A DNA stretch of 63,277 nucleotides from Clostridia bacterium (GCA_017439085.1 JAFRTU010000014.1:1-63277); one strand, 5' to 3'. Counted from the first letter of the stretch, positions 1 to 13,168 are shown. A program made the numbers and translations. Notes: generated from the letters alone by a model not told the origin.

Positions 1-1
1 C

Positions 2-241
2 AGAGGAATCGTACAGTCCATGTCCAGAAAAGGCAATTGCTACGACAACTGCATCATAGAGACATTCTTTGGCAGAATGAAGGCGGAAATGTTCTACGGA
101 TATGAAAAAGAGTATTCCTCGTTTGATATCTTTGCCAAAGCGGTCCATGACTACATAGACTATTACAACAATGAACGCATCCAGCAGAAAACGAAATGGA
201 CACCTCCTGCTGTGTGCAGGAAGGTGTCCATGATGACCTAA
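2..241 (+). CDS. IS3-family transposase OrfB, C-terminal fragment (partial, 5' end outside window)
   Basis: The frame is open from base 2 and ends in TAA at 239-241. The reading has the hallmark S-M-S-R-K-G-N-C-Y-D-N segment of the IS3/IS150 rve-type integrase core, followed by E-T-F-F-G and the D-Y-I-x-Y-Y-N-N-E-R-I run. These surround the last acidic residue of the DDE catalytic triad. OrfB of this family is normally made as a frameshift fusion with OrfA and catalyses copy-out/paste-in transposition. The internal ATG at 20 is not the true start because homology continues upstream of it. Only about 79 residues are visible. Confidence 0.85.
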   Translation, partial: RGIVQSMSRKGNCYDNCIIETFFGRMKAEMFYGYEKEYSSFDIFAKAVHDYIDYYNNERIQQKTKWTPPAVCRKVSMMT

Positions 242-256
242 AATCTTTTAATCCTT

Positions 257-276
257 TGTCCAGGATTTGGGGTACA
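257..276. repeat. Putative right terminal inverted repeat of the IS3-like element
   Basis: A 20-base segment starting TGTCC and ending GGGTACA lies 16 bases after the transposase stop, the usual place for the right inverted repeat of an IS3 element, and it ends in CA as expected. The left end is not in the window, so the pairing cannot be checked here. Confidence 0.5.
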
Positions 277-309
277 TATTAATCTGCCGGTATTATTTTT
301 TGTTCCTCA

Positions 310-894
310 TCATGTATATGCTCTTATGATCTCTTCAGCGATCTCCAGTTTGGAAACTCCCCTGTCCATGGCCTGTTTCTCGATGTATCTGTGTGCCTCG
401 GGCTCCTCCATCCCCTTATTGGAGATCAGTATCCATTTCGCATGGTTCACCGTTCTTATCTCCTTCATCTTGTCTTCAACGGTGATGCTCTTCCTCTCCA
501 ACTTCTTCAGTCTCTCGCACGAGGCCTGCATCCAGTTGAGCGCTAGCTCGAGTATCTGTCGGCTCAGGGGCTTGAACAGAGTGAAGACCCCGTATTCAGA
601 GGCTTTTGGAGCAGCTCTGTCATATACGTCTGAAGACACGAGGAGAAGCGCCACGGAGCTCCTGGATGCGGTGACATCGATGGCAAAACCCACTCCCGGA
701 TCATCCGGCAGCGGAGAGTTCACGATAACAAGATCGTATCCTCTTTCGTTCCATGCCCTTTTTGCCTCGCTCACGCTCTGTACTACCCGGACAGGGCCGA
801 AGCATGAGCCAAGCAGCATGGAAGAAACGGCAGTATTCAGTTTTTCAGCAGCCGATACCACTAGTACGCTGTACGATCTTTCCCTGAGCTCCAT
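310..894 (-). CDS. ANTAR-domain response regulator paired with glutamine synthetase
   Basis: A 194-residue protein. Residues 10-120 resemble a receiver domain (hydrophobic strands VLVVS, LVIVNSPL, ALLLVSSD, then F-K-P-L near 110). Residues 135-190 form an ANTAR helix bundle with the typical A-x-x-x-L-I-x-x-x-G-M-x-E-x-x-A-H-x-x-I-x-x-x-A-M pattern. ANTAR proteins bind paired RNA stem-loops and prevent transcription termination, often in nitrogen metabolism. It starts 29 bases after the glnA stop, so the two are almost certainly co-transcribed and it probably tunes nitrogen assimilation. The receiver lacks an obvious Asp-Asp acidic pocket at its N-terminus (it reads VVSAAEK), so classical phosphorylation is doubtful. 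The downstream side is occupied by the IS element. Confidence 0.85.
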   Translation of the reverse strand: MELRERSYSVLVVSAAEKLNTAVSSMLLGSCFGPVRVVQSVSEAKRAWNERGYDLVIVNSPLPDDPGVGFAIDVTASRSSVALLLVSSDVYDRAAPKASEYGVFTLFKPLSRQILELALNWMQASCERLKKLERKSITVEDKMKEIRTVNHAKWILISNKGMEEPEAHRYIEKQAMDRGVSKLEIAEEIIRAYT

Positions 895-923
895 TGACCG
901 TTCTCCGATTCAGACTCCCTTCC

Positions 924-2135
924 TTATTCCCTGCAGTATATCTCGAGTATCTCGCGTGGAATGTACCTTCTTAAGAAGTCGCTTCCTCTGGCAGTCCTTA
1001 CCGCCTCATCATAGGTCTCAGGCAGTTTCCTGTAGTCCTTGAGCGCCTCCCTCTCAGCCGTATATAGGTTGAAATCGGCTGGCCCTTCAAGAGTCAGTTT
1101 CCTTTCTATCCCGTCCATTGCGGCATAGATCAGGAGAGCGAATGCAAGATATGGATTCGCTCCGGGATCCGGTGAGCGAAGCTCCGCCCTTACATATTCA
1201 CCCTCTGCCGCAGGTATCCTTATGAGCTGAGATCTGTTCTGCTCCGACCAGGAGATGTATCTCGGGGCCTTATGGCTTCCGAGCCTCTTGTAGGAATCCA
1301 TCGAAGGATTCAGGAACACGGTAATGTCTGCTATGTTGGCGAGTATCCCGGCTATCATATGGCCGAAATCCTCCTCATTCTCTGAATCTTTGAGAGAGAT
1401 ATTGATGTGAAAGCCGTTTCCCGGCTGTCCGTCAAGAGGCTTCGGAGAGAAATCCGCGTGAAGCCCGTTCCTGTCCGCTATGGTCCTAACGACCCTCTGG
1501 AATATCTCGGTGTTGTCTGCGGCGGTTAGCGCATCGGAGTATCTGAAATCGATCTCGTTCTGTCCGGGTCCCGCTTCGTGATGGGATGCTTCCGGACTGA
1601 TGCCCATCTTCTCGAGGGTGAGGCAGATCTCCCTTCTCACGTTCTCTCCCCTGTCCTCGGGAGCTATGTCCATATATCCAGCCTGATCGTGGGGAACATC
1701 AGTGGGCCTTCCGTCATCTCCGAGCCTGAAAAGGTAGAACTCCTGCTCCGACCCGAACGTGAATCTGAGCCCTTTCTCCCTTGCCTCCCTGTCGGCCTTC
1801 TTCAGGAACTCCCTGGTATCGCATTCGAACTGTCTCCCGTCCGGATATGATATGGATGAGAACATCTGGATGACCCGTCCGTTCTCCGGTCTCCATGGCA
1901 GGGGCACTATTGTATCGGGATCCGGATGGAGCATGAGATCGCTCCTCACCTCATCACCGAAGCCTGCTATGGAGGACGCATCGAATGCTATGCCTGAAGT
2001 AAGGGCTCTCATGAGCTCGTCCGGCATTATGGAAACGTTCTTCTGCTTTCCGAAGACGTCACAGAAGGTGAGGCGTATGAACTTCACGTCCTCTTCCCTG
2101 ACGTACTGGAGTATCTCTTCAAATGAATATCTCAC
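924..2135 (-). CDS. glnA: Glutamine synthetase type I, C-terminally short
   Basis: Ligates ammonia to glutamate with ATP in the cytoplasm. Beta-grasp N-domain (residues 1-85), then catalytic domain with F-G-S-E-Q-E-F, the H-H-E-A-G-P-G-Q-N-E-I-D metal site, N-G-F-H-I-N, N-P-x-x-x-S-Y-K-R-L and the R-A-E-L-R-S-P-D-P substrate loop. I chose the GTG at 2133-2135 because GGAGG lies six bases in front and homology begins there (V-R-Y-S-F-E-E-I); upstream codons of the same frame look random. The protein is about 403 residues against about 440 for the family. It stops shortly after Y-I-P-R-E-I-L-E-I-Y, before the usual W-x-x-Y-x-x-x-V-T-x-W-E end. The tail residues do not reappear in another frame. 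The ANTAR gene follows in the same operon. Confidence 0.95.
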   Translation of the reverse strand: MRYSFEEILQYVREEDVKFIRLTFCDVFGKQKNVSIMPDELMRALTSGIAFDASSIAGFGDEVRSDLMLHPDPDTIVPLPWRPENGRVIQMFSSISYPDGRQFECDTREFLKKADREAREKGLRFTFGSEQEFYLFRLGDDGRPTDVPHDQAGYMDIAPEDRGENVRREICLTLEKMGISPEASHHEAGPGQNEIDFRYSDALTAADNTEIFQRVVRTIADRNGLHADFSPKPLDGQPGNGFHINISLKDSENEEDFGHMIAGILANIADITVFLNPSMDSYKRLGSHKAPRYISWSEQNRSQLIRIPAAEGEYVRAELRSPDPGANPYLAFALLIYAAMDGIERKLTLEGPADFNLYTAEREALKDYRKLPETYDEAVRTARGSDFLRRYIPREILEIYCRE

Positions 2136-2199
2136 AATATACCTCCGTTCACGCCGTAAAGCCTGTACGACATGAATGATTTTTGCAAAAACTGAGACC

Positions 2200-2228
2200 A
2201 TTATATCCAAAAACAGGCCGTTTTTCCA
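2200..2228 (-). promoter_or_regulatory. Probable glnA promoter
   Basis: On the minus strand a perfect TATAAT (2200-2205) stands 17 bases from TGGAAA (2223-2228, 4 of 6 matches to the -35 consensus). The spacer contains a near-palindrome of the form AAAACAGGCCGTTTT, a possible operator. The untranslated leader would be about 57 bases. I did not find a convincing pair of ANTAR-target stem-loops in it. Confidence 0.55.
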
Positions 2229-2288
2229 TCACTCCGGCTAGTATGAAACGATATATGAAGGAAAGCTGTAAGAGAGTTTCAGAAACCG

Positions 2289-2317
2289 TTGACAAGGGAC
2301 GGACTGAGAGTGATAAT
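2289..2317 (+). promoter_or_regulatory. Consensus sigma-A promoter of guaA-pyrG-dapL
   Basis: TTGACA at 2289-2294, exactly 17 bases, then GATAAT at 2312-2317. It is divergent from glnA. Transcription should start near 2324, only about ten bases before a strong hairpin. Confidence 0.75.
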
Positions 2318-2332
2318 AACATTGTTAAAGGC

Positions 2333-2370
2333 AAAGGCGTCTTTGAGTCTTTCTCATCGACGCCTTTTTT
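2333..2370 (+). terminator. Intrinsic terminator / attenuator in the guaA leader
   Basis: Nine-base perfect stem AAAGGCGTC / GACGCCTTT (2333-2341 and 2359-2367) capped by a second TGAG/CTCA stem, followed by TTTTTT ending at 2370. No plus-strand gene lies upstream for it to terminate, so it must act on the guaA transcript itself, within about 45 bases of the predicted start. Confidence 0.7.
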
Positions 2371-2420
2371 ATATGTTCCGGATCAAACGGGCATTCTCAG
2401 ATGATACAGGAGGAACAGAG

Positions 2421-6773
<4,353 letters not shown>

Positions 6774-6793
6774 TCAACAGATGATGAGTATAT

Positions 6794-6825
6794 GAAAAGA
6801 GGTATGTCTTAAGGCATACCTCTTT
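6794..6825. terminator. Bidirectional terminator between dapL and the flavodiiron gene
   Basis: Stem AAAGAGGTATG / CATACCTCTTT (6796-6806, 6815-6825) closing on TTAA, with A- and T-rich flanks. It separates two converging genes. Confidence 0.75.
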
Positions 6826-6841
6826 CATATTACTATGACTT

Positions 6842-8047
6842 TCAGAGTTTCATCGAAATAGCTATCCTGTCTGCGAGTGCTTCTATCTGTGCAAGATTCT
6901 CCTCCTTGACGGATGACTTAAGGGATACCTTCTCCTCTATCAATGTCATGTTCTTCATCGCCTGCACCATCTCCGTGATCCTCTTTCCGGACTGGGCTAC
7001 CCAGGAGCCGTTCTCGATTACCCCAATCGTCCTGTTCTGGAGGTTATGGGTGGTCATCTCGTGTATGACGTTTTCCATTGCCTCAAACAGGAAGCTGTCA
7101 TGAGTCACGCTCGCAAAGACTATGTGACTGTACCTGAATGCGTCTGAAATGATGTTCGATACTCCATAACTGCAGACTTCTCTGATCTTTATATCCCTGA
7201 CACCTTTTTCCGCCAGCTTCATGGCCAGTATGTTTGAGGCATTTTCGGTATTTCCGTATATCGATCCCACCAGAATAAGGCATCCTTTGACTTCAGGCTC
7301 GTATCTGCTCCATTTCTCATAATCCGACAGGATCTTCGGGAAATCCTCTTTCCAGATGAACCCGTGAAGCGGACATACCATCTCTATCTCAAGATCCGCT
7401 GTCTTTTTGAGTGCTGCCTGCACCTGTGGCCCGTACCTGCCTACTATATTGGAGTAATATCTTCTTGCCTCAGCCCTTACGTCCATTTCATAATCCGTTT
7501 CTTCAGCAAAGATATGTCCGTCCAAAGGCCCGAACACGCCGAATGCATCGGCTGAGAAAAGGGTCTTTCCTGTACTCTCATAAGTCATCATGACCTCAGG
7601 CCAGTGAACCATGGGCGTCATGAAGAACCTGAATCTCAGGTCACCTATCTCTATCTCATCATTCTCCTTTACGGTATCGAACCTGTCTTCCGGGTCAAAA
7701 TCGAAAAACTGTTTTATCATGCCCAAGACCTTCGCATTGCTTATGATCCTGACATTCGGATATCTGAGGAGCAGATCCCCAAGAGTGGCACAGTGATCGG
7801 GTTCCATATGGTTGATTATTAGATAGTCGAGGTCCCTGCCTTCGAGCACATGGGCTATGTTCTCAAAGAACTGACGTGCCACCGCTTTATCGGCAGTGTC
7901 CACAAGAACGGTCTTCTCTCCAGTAAACAGATATGAGTCATATGACATTCCGTCCGGTACCGGATACATATTTTCAAAGAGACTGATCTTCCTGTCGGTC
8001 GCTCCGACCCAGTAAAGATCCTTTCTCAATTCCTTAACGCAATACAT
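6842..8047 (-). CDS. fprA: Flavodiiron protein (A-type flavoprotein, FprA family)
   Basis: Reduces oxygen to water (and/or NO to N2O) to protect anaerobes. Residues 1-250 form a metallo-beta-lactamase-like diiron domain with the ligand motif H80-x-E82-x-D84-H85 (N-H-M-E-P-D-H). Residues 255-400 form a flavodoxin domain with G-S-I-Y-G-N-T-E-N-A for FMN. I chose the ATG at 8045-8047 because homology begins at M-Y-C-V-K-E-L-R-K-D-L and it gives the usual 400-residue length; a 36-codon upstream extension has no similarity and contains the promoter. No rubredoxin domain is fused or adjacent, so electrons must come from a partner elsewhere. It is monocistronic. Confidence 0.93.
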   Translation of the reverse strand: MYCVKELRKDLYWVGATDRKISLFENMYPVPDGMSYDSYLFTGEKTVLVDTADKAVARQFFENIAHVLEGRDLDYLIINHMEPDHCATLGDLLLRYPNVRIISNAKVLGMIKQFFDFDPEDRFDTVKENDEIEIGDLRFRFFMTPMVHWPEVMMTYESTGKTLFSADAFGVFGPLDGHIFAEETDYEMDVRAEARRYYSNIVGRYGPQVQAALKKTADLEIEMVCPLHGFIWKEDFPKILSDYEKWSRYEPEVKGCLILVGSIYGNTENASNILAMKLAEKGVRDIKIREVCSYGVSNIISDAFRYSHIVFASVTHDSFLFEAMENVIHEMTTHNLQNRTIGVIENGSWVAQSGKRITEMVQAMKNMTLIEEKVSLKSSVKEENLAQIEALADRIAISMKL

Positions 8048-8101
8048 CTCTGATAGATCCCCTGCGGGATCTCCCCTTTCCTTCTTATATTTTTCGCATC
8101 C

Positions 8102-8130
8102 ATTATACTTTAACGGCTCATGTATATAAA
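8102..8130 (-). promoter_or_regulatory. Probable promoter of the flavodiiron gene
   Basis: Minus-strand TATAAT at 8102-8107, 17 bases from TTTATA (8125-8130). It lies about 55 bases before the chosen start, which supports the shorter reading frame. Confidence 0.5.
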
Positions 8131-8142
8131 GCAGAGCATGAA

Positions 8143-8176
8143 AAAGCTCCCTCATGCATTCCTGCAGGGGAGCTTT
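8143..8176 (-). terminator. Terminator of the purine operon
   Basis: On the minus strand AAAGCTCCC pairs with GGGAGCTTT (8168-8176 and 8143-8151) and is followed by a T run, 20 bases after the purL stop. Confidence 0.8.
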
Positions 8177-8195
8177 GTAATGACTTTATCTATAC

Positions 8196-11100
8196 TTATC
8201 TGTTGAAATACTCTACAGCGGACTCGAACAGCTTCATGTCATAACTGCCGTCAACGTTCTGATACAGACCTTTTCCCGTTCTCTCAGAGTGGCCCATCTT
8301 TCCGAACACCCTTCCGTCTCGCGAGAGGATTCCCTCGATGGCATACATGGAACCGTTCGGGTTGAACCTGATGTCCATTGTGGCATTTCCGGCAGGATCG
8401 ACATATTGGGTCATGACCTGTCCGTTCTTCACAAGCTCTGCCATGACTTCATCGGAAGCAATGAATCTGCCCTCTCCGTGGGAAACCGGTACTGTGAAGA
8501 CGTCTCCCACGTTCACCTTCGTGAGCCATGGGGATCTGACAGATGCTACTCTGGTCCTCACGAGCCTTGACTGGTGTCTTCCTATGGAATTGAATGTCAG
8601 CGTCGGGAAGGATATGTCTGTATCCAGGATCTTTCCGTACGGCACGAGTCCGAGCTTGATAAGAGCCTGGAATCCGTTGCAGATACCTCCCATGAGTCCG
8701 TCCCTCTTTTCAAGAAGTTCCTGCACGGCCTCCTTGATCTCCGGATTCCTGAAGAAAGCGGTTATGAACTTGCCGCTGCCATCAGGCTCGTCTCCTCCGG
8801 AGAAACCTCCCGGAATAAAGATGATCTGCGACTGTCTTATGAGATCTGCAAATCCTCTGACTGAAGCGGATATGCCTTCAGGAGTCAGATTGTTGATCAC
8901 GAATACCGTTGCATCTGCTCCTGCTTTCTCCCATGCCTTCTTTGTATCGTATTCGCAGTTGGTACCCGGGAATACCGGTATAAGGACTCTGGGCCTGCTG
9001 ACATGATATCCCGCCTTATACCCGACTTCCGGTGCCGGTGCAGATACGTTCTCTGCTCCGATGCCCTGAAGTGTCTTGAGCTTGTATACTGATTCGAGCC
9101 TGTCTTCATATATCGCCTGAAGGAGGTCGGTATTGATGTACTCGTTTCCGTAGCTGAATTCCTTCTTGTTGGTGATGGTACCGACGACAGCTCCGCCTTC
9201 CAGATTCTCCTCGGCCTCCACTATGAATGCTCCGTATCTCAGATCGAAGAGCTGTCTAAGAGAGAATTCCTTTGCAAAATCAAAGCCGAATCCCTCTCCG
9301 AAACTCATCTTCATGATCGCTTCCGCGATACCTCCGTAGGTCAGAGTCTGGACTGCAAACACCTTTTTATTCCTTATGAGCTCTGTCACCTTCTCATACA
9401 GTTCCTTCAAGGATTCAGTCTTCGGAAGTCCGTTTGCATCATATCGCGGCTGCAGAAGCACCGCCTTGTGGCCGTTCTTCTTGAAGTGGTTCGTTATGAC
9501 GTCCTCCGTGGTCCCTGTAGTCACTGCAAACGACACGAGTGTCGGAGGAACATCTATGTTTTCGAAGGTCCCGCTCATGGAGTCCTTGCCTCCTATGGCG
9601 GCGATACCCAGATCCATCTGTGCCCTGAATGCTCCGAGCAGTGCAGCAGCAGGCTTTCCCCACCTCTTCGGATCCCTCATGGGCTTCTCGAAGTACTCCT
9701 GGAAAGTAAGATATATGTCTTTGAAATCTGCACCTGCGGCTATGAGCTTGGATACTGATTCCACAACGGACAGATATGCTCCGTGATACGGAGATCTCTC
9801 CATCACGTACGGGTTATACCCCCATGACATGAAGGATACTGCGTTTGTATCCCCGCTCTCCACGGGTATCTTGTGTATCATGGTCTGTATAGGTGTGAGC
9901 TGCTTCGATCCTCCGAACGGCATGAGCACCGTTCCTGCTCCGATAGTAGAGTCGAACCTCTCCGAAAGTCCCCTCTTGGAGCAGATATTGAGATCTCCGG
10001 CCATCATGGCCATTGCCTCGTCAAACCTTCCTTTGACCTCTCTTCTGAGTCCCTGTCCCGAAGGAACGTCAACTTCTATGTGCTTCTCCGCACCGTTTGA
10101 ATTCAGGAACTCTCTTGAGATATTGACGATCGCCTTCCCGTTCCATTTCATTACCAGTCTCGGCTCTTCGGTCACTACGGCCACCTTCGTAGCCTCAAGG
10201 TTCTCCGAGAAGGCCAGTTCCCTGAAACTCATCTCATCCTCGGGAGCTACTACCACAGCCATCCTCTCCTGGGATTCGCTTATGGCAAGCTCGGTACCGT
10301 CAAGTCCCTCGTATTTCTTCGGGACCGCATTGAGGTCTATATAGAGACCGTCGGCCAGTTCTCCAATGGCTACGGATACTCCTCCTGCTCCGAAGTCGTT
10401 GCACCTCTTTATCAGCCTTGATGCTTCCGGATTCCTGAACAGTCTCTGGAGCTTCCTCTCTTCAGGAGCATTTCCCTTCTGAACTTCTGCTCCGCAGGAT
10501 TCAAGGGACTGCGTGGTATGAGATTTTGAAGAACCGGTGGCTCCGCCTATTCCGTCTCTTCCGGTACGTCCTCCGAGGAGTATCACAACATCTCCGGGAA
10601 GTGGAACTTCTCTTCTGACGTTCCTTGCGGGTGCAGCACCAAGGACCGCACCTATCTCCATGTGCTTTGCCGTATATCCCTCATGATAGAGCTCGTCCAC
10701 TATTCCGGTGGCAAGTCCTATCTGGTTTCCGTATGAACTGTAGCCTGCGGCTGCAGTCGTCACTATCTTCCTCTGCGGGAGCTTTCCCTTTATGGTCTTT
10801 TCCACCGGCTGCAGGGGATCGGATGCTCCGGTTATCCTCATTGCTGCATATACATACGATCTTCCGGAGAGCGGATCCCTTATGGCACCGCCTATGCATG
10901 TTGCGGCGCCTCCGAAAGGCTCGATCTCCGTAGGATGGTTATGCGTTTCGTTCTTGAAGAGAAGGAGCCAGTCCTCTCTTCTTCCGTTGACTTCTATATT
11001 TATCTTCACTGTGCAGGCGTTGATCTCTTCAGACTCATCCAGTTTGTCAAGAAGTCCCTTCCTCTTGAGATACTTTGCTGCGATGGTGCCCATATCCATG

Positions 11101-11891
11101 AGATTCACCGGTTTTCTGATGCCGAGCTCTTCTCTTACAGAGAGATATTCCTCGTAGGTCTTCCTTATCTCCTCGTCCTCGAAGCGTATGTCATCTATAG
11201 TCGTCAGGAATGTCGTATGCCTGCAGTGATCGGACCAGTATGTATCTATCATCCTGATCTCTGTGATAGTAGGGTCTCTTCCCTCTTTTCTGAAATACGC
11301 CTGGCAGAAGGCTATGTCTCCCTCATCCATGGCAAGTCCCAGCTTCTTTATGAATTCCGAAAGCTCTTCCCCGTTCATATCCGTAAAACCGGTCACCGTC
11401 TCGACTTCAGTCGGTACGGCATATTCCATCTCAAGGGTATCAGGAAGCTCAAGGGATGCCTCCCTCGCCTCAACGGGGTTGATGACATAATGCTTGATCG
11501 CCTCCTTCTCCTCATCGGATATCTCTCCCCTTATCATGTATACCTTTGCGGTCCTGACTGCGGGCTTGTCCTTCTGGGAGATGAGCTGTATGCACTGGGC
11601 TGCGGAATCAGCTCTCTGATCGAACTGTCCCGGCAGGAATTCGACTGCGAAAACGAATGCCTCCGTGTCCACAGGAAGTGAATCATATATATAGTCCTGC
11701 TGGGGCTCGGAGAAAACCGTGGTCTTGGCCCTGTTGAAGAGCTCTTCATCTATATCCTCTACGTCATACCTGTTCAGTATGCGAAGATCGTCTATCCCTT
11801 TTATCTGAAGAAATCTGAACAGCTCCTGCCTGAGTGCCTTTGCCTCATTGGCAAGCTCCGGAAATTTCTCGGAATAAATACGGTAAATCAT
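8196..11891 (-). CDS. purL: Phosphoribosylformylglycinamidine synthase, single-chain (large) form
   Basis: Fourth step of purine synthesis: FGAR + glutamine + ATP to FGAM. This 1,231-residue protein fuses the PurS-like, PurL and PurQ functions. It has D-x-Y-W-S-D-H-C-R-H-T near residue 220, F-K-x-E-T-H-N-H-P, G-G-R-T-G-R-D-G-I-G-G-A, and a C-terminal glutaminase with F-P-G-T-N-C-E-Y-D and nucleophile Cys1071 in G-I-C-N-G-F-Q. The ATG at 11889-11891 follows GGGAGGAAAG. An in-frame ATG five codons earlier overlaps the purD stop and has no ribosome site of its own. It is the last gene of the pur operon. Confidence 0.96.
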   Translation of the reverse strand: MIYRIYSEKFPELANEAKALRQELFRFLQIKGIDDLRILNRYDVEDIDEELFNRAKTTVFSEPQQDYIYDSLPVDTEAFVFAVEFLPGQFDQRADSAAQCIQLISQKDKPAVRTAKVYMIRGEISDEEKEAIKHYVINPVEAREASLELPDTLEMEYAVPTEVETVTGFTDMNGEELSEFIKKLGLAMDEGDIAFCQAYFRKEGRDPTITEIRMIDTYWSDHCRHTTFLTTIDDIRFEDEEIRKTYEEYLSVREELGIRKPVNLMDMGTIAAKYLKRKGLLDKLDESEEINACTVKINIEVNGRREDWLLLFKNETHNHPTEIEPFGGAATCIGGAIRDPLSGRSYVYAAMRITGASDPLQPVEKTIKGKLPQRKIVTTAAAGYSSYGNQIGLATGIVDELYHEGYTAKHMEIGAVLGAAPARNVRREVPLPGDVVILLGGRTGRDGIGGATGSSKSHTTQSLESCGAEVQKGNAPEERKLQRLFRNPEASRLIKRCNDFGAGGVSVAIGELADGLYIDLNAVPKKYEGLDGTELAISESQERMAVVVAPEDEMSFRELAFSENLEATKVAVVTEEPRLVMKWNGKAIVNISREFLNSNGAEKHIEVDVPSGQGLRREVKGRFDEAMAMMAGDLNICSKRGLSERFDSTIGAGTVLMPFGGSKQLTPIQTMIHKIPVESGDTNAVSFMSWGYNPYVMERSPYHGAYLSVVESVSKLIAAGADFKDIYLTFQEYFEKPMRDPKRWGKPAAALLGAFRAQMDLGIAAIGGKDSMSGTFENIDVPPTLVSFAVTTGTTEDVITNHFKKNGHKAVLLQPRYDANGLPKTESLKELYEKVTELIRNKKVFAVQTLTYGGIAEAIMKMSFGEGFGFDFAKEFSLRQLFDLRYGAFIVEAEENLEGGAVVGTITNKKEFSYGNEYINTDLLQAIYEDRLESVYKLKTLQGIGAENVSAPAPEVGYKAGYHVSRPRVLIPVFPGTNCEYDTKKAWEKAGADATVFVINNLTPEGISASVRGFADLIRQSQIIFIPGGFSGGDEPDGSGKFITAFFRNPEIKEAVQELLEKRDGLMGGICNGFQALIKLGLVPYGKILDTDISFPTLTFNSIGRHQSRLVRTRVASVRSPWLTKVNVGDVFTVPVSHGEGRFIASDEVMAELVKNGQVMTQYVDPAGNATMDIRFNPNGSMYAIEGILSRDGRVFGKMGHSERTGKGLYQNVDGSYDMKLFESAVEYFNR

Positions 11892-11902
11892 CTTTCCTCC
11901 CG

Positions 11903-13168
11903 TCATTTAAGAGCTCTTAACGCTCTCTGTCCTATATCGTGCCTGAAATAAATGTTCTCGAAATGTACTTTCTCTATGTTCTTGTATGCGCTCTCTATCG
12001 CTTTTTCAAGGGTGTCTTCCATAGCCGTGACTCCGAGCACTCTTCCCCCTGCGGTGAGGAGCTTTCCGTTCTCTGCCTTTGCTCCTGCGATATACAGTTC
12101 GGCATCGAAATCCTCATCCTTCGTGATCTCAAAGCCGCTCTGATACTTCACCGGATAACCACTGGAAGCACCAATGACACAGCACGCATATCCCTTCTTA
12201 AATTCTACATCAATGTCACTGAGCGTTCCATCCGTGCAAGCTCTCATAACGGTGAAGAGATCGGTCTCGAGAAGAGGGAGCACGACCTGCGTCTCCGGAT
12301 CTCCGAACCTGCAGTTATACTCGATGACCTTCGGTCCGTTCTTTGTTATCATGAGTCCGAAATAGAGGCATCCCTTAAAGGTCCTGCCTTCCTCATTCAT
12401 GGCATTTATCGTCGGGAGAAAGATGTCTCTCATGCAGATCTCTGCAATCTCTTCCGTATAATACGGATTCGGAGCCACCGTCCCCATGCCGCCCGTATTG
12501 AGCCCGGTGTCGTTGTCTCCTGCTCTCTTGTGGTCCATGCTGGAGATCATGGGAATGACCGTCTTTCCGTCGGTAAATGAGAGCACCGAGACCTCGGGGC
12601 CTTCCAGGAATTCCTCTATGACGACCTTGCTCCCGCTGTCACCGAAGACCCTGTCCTCCATCATGTCCCTTACCGCTTTTTCGGCGATCTCCACTGATTC
12701 AGCTATGATGACTCCTTTTCCGAGAGCCAGGCCGTCTGCCTTGACGACTATCGGGGGAGTCTGTTTCCTGACATATGACAGAGCGCTCTCCATGTCGGAG
12801 AAGGTCTCATAGCCTGCTGTCGGGATGGAGTATTTCTTCATAAGTTCCTTTGAGAAAGCCTTGCTTCCCTCGATTATGGCTGCGGCCTTGCAGGGTCCGA
12901 AGCAGGGTATCCCCTTTTCAGTCAGTCTGTCCACTGCACCGAGCACCAGAGGATCATCCGGTGCCACTACCGCGTAATCTATGCCGTTATCAACGGCAAA
13001 AGCAGTGATGCCGTCCAGATCCTTTGCCCCTATCGGTACGCACTCCGCATCTTCGGCGATCCCGCCGTTTCCCGGGAGCGCATAGATCTTTTCTATCTCA
13101 CTGCTCTTCTTAAGTGCCTTTATGATGGCGTGCTCTCTTCCGCCGCCGCCGACTACCATTACTTTCAT
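11903..13168 (-). CDS. purD: Phosphoribosylamine-glycine ligase (GAR synthetase)
   Basis: Joins glycine to phosphoribosylamine with ATP, second step of purine synthesis. An ATP-grasp enzyme of normal length (421 residues). It starts M-K-V-M-V-V-G-G-G-G-R-E-H-A and shows L-P-G-N-G-G, V-V-K-A-D-G-L-A-L-G-K-G-V, the N-T-G-G-M-G loop and E-Y-N-C-R-F-G-D-P-E-T-Q. AAGGAAGG precedes the ATG. It begins three bases after the purN stop and runs into purL. Confidence 0.97.
   Translation of the reverse strand: MKVMVVGGGGREHAIIKALKKSSEIEKIYALPGNGGIAEDAECVPIGAKDLDGITAFAVDNGIDYAVVAPDDPLVLGAVDRLTEKGIPCFGPCKAAAIIEGSKAFSKELMKKYSIPTAGYETFSDMESALSYVRKQTPPIVVKADGLALGKGVIIAESVEIAEKAVRDMMEDRVFGDSGSKVVIEEFLEGPEVSVLSFTDGKTVIPMISSMDHKRAGDNDTGLNTGGMGTVAPNPYYTEEIAEICMRDIFLPTINAMNEEGRTFKGCLYFGLMITKNGPKVIEYNCRFGDPETQVVLPLLETDLFTVMRACTDGTLSDIDVEFKKGYACCVIGASSGYPVKYQSGFEITKDEDFDAELYIAGAKAENGKLLTAGGRVLGVTAMEDTLEKAIESAYKNIEKVHFENIYFRHDIGQRALRALK

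Larger units (their letters stand above)
1..276 (+). mobile_element. Right end of an IS3-family insertion sequence (truncated by window edge)
   Basis: The window opens inside the transposase of an IS3-family element and leaves it at a terminal-repeat-like sequence near position 276. Only the right end is present, so the copy may be complete outside the window. The element ends about 34 bases from the stop codon of the ANTAR regulator on the opposite strand. Family assignment rests on the transposase C-terminus. Confidence 0.8.

Noticed and set aside
326..1042. 238-codon plus-strand reading frame opposite the ANTAR and glnA genes
   Set aside because: Antisense shadow of two well-supported genes; its translation is Ser-rich with no family resemblance.
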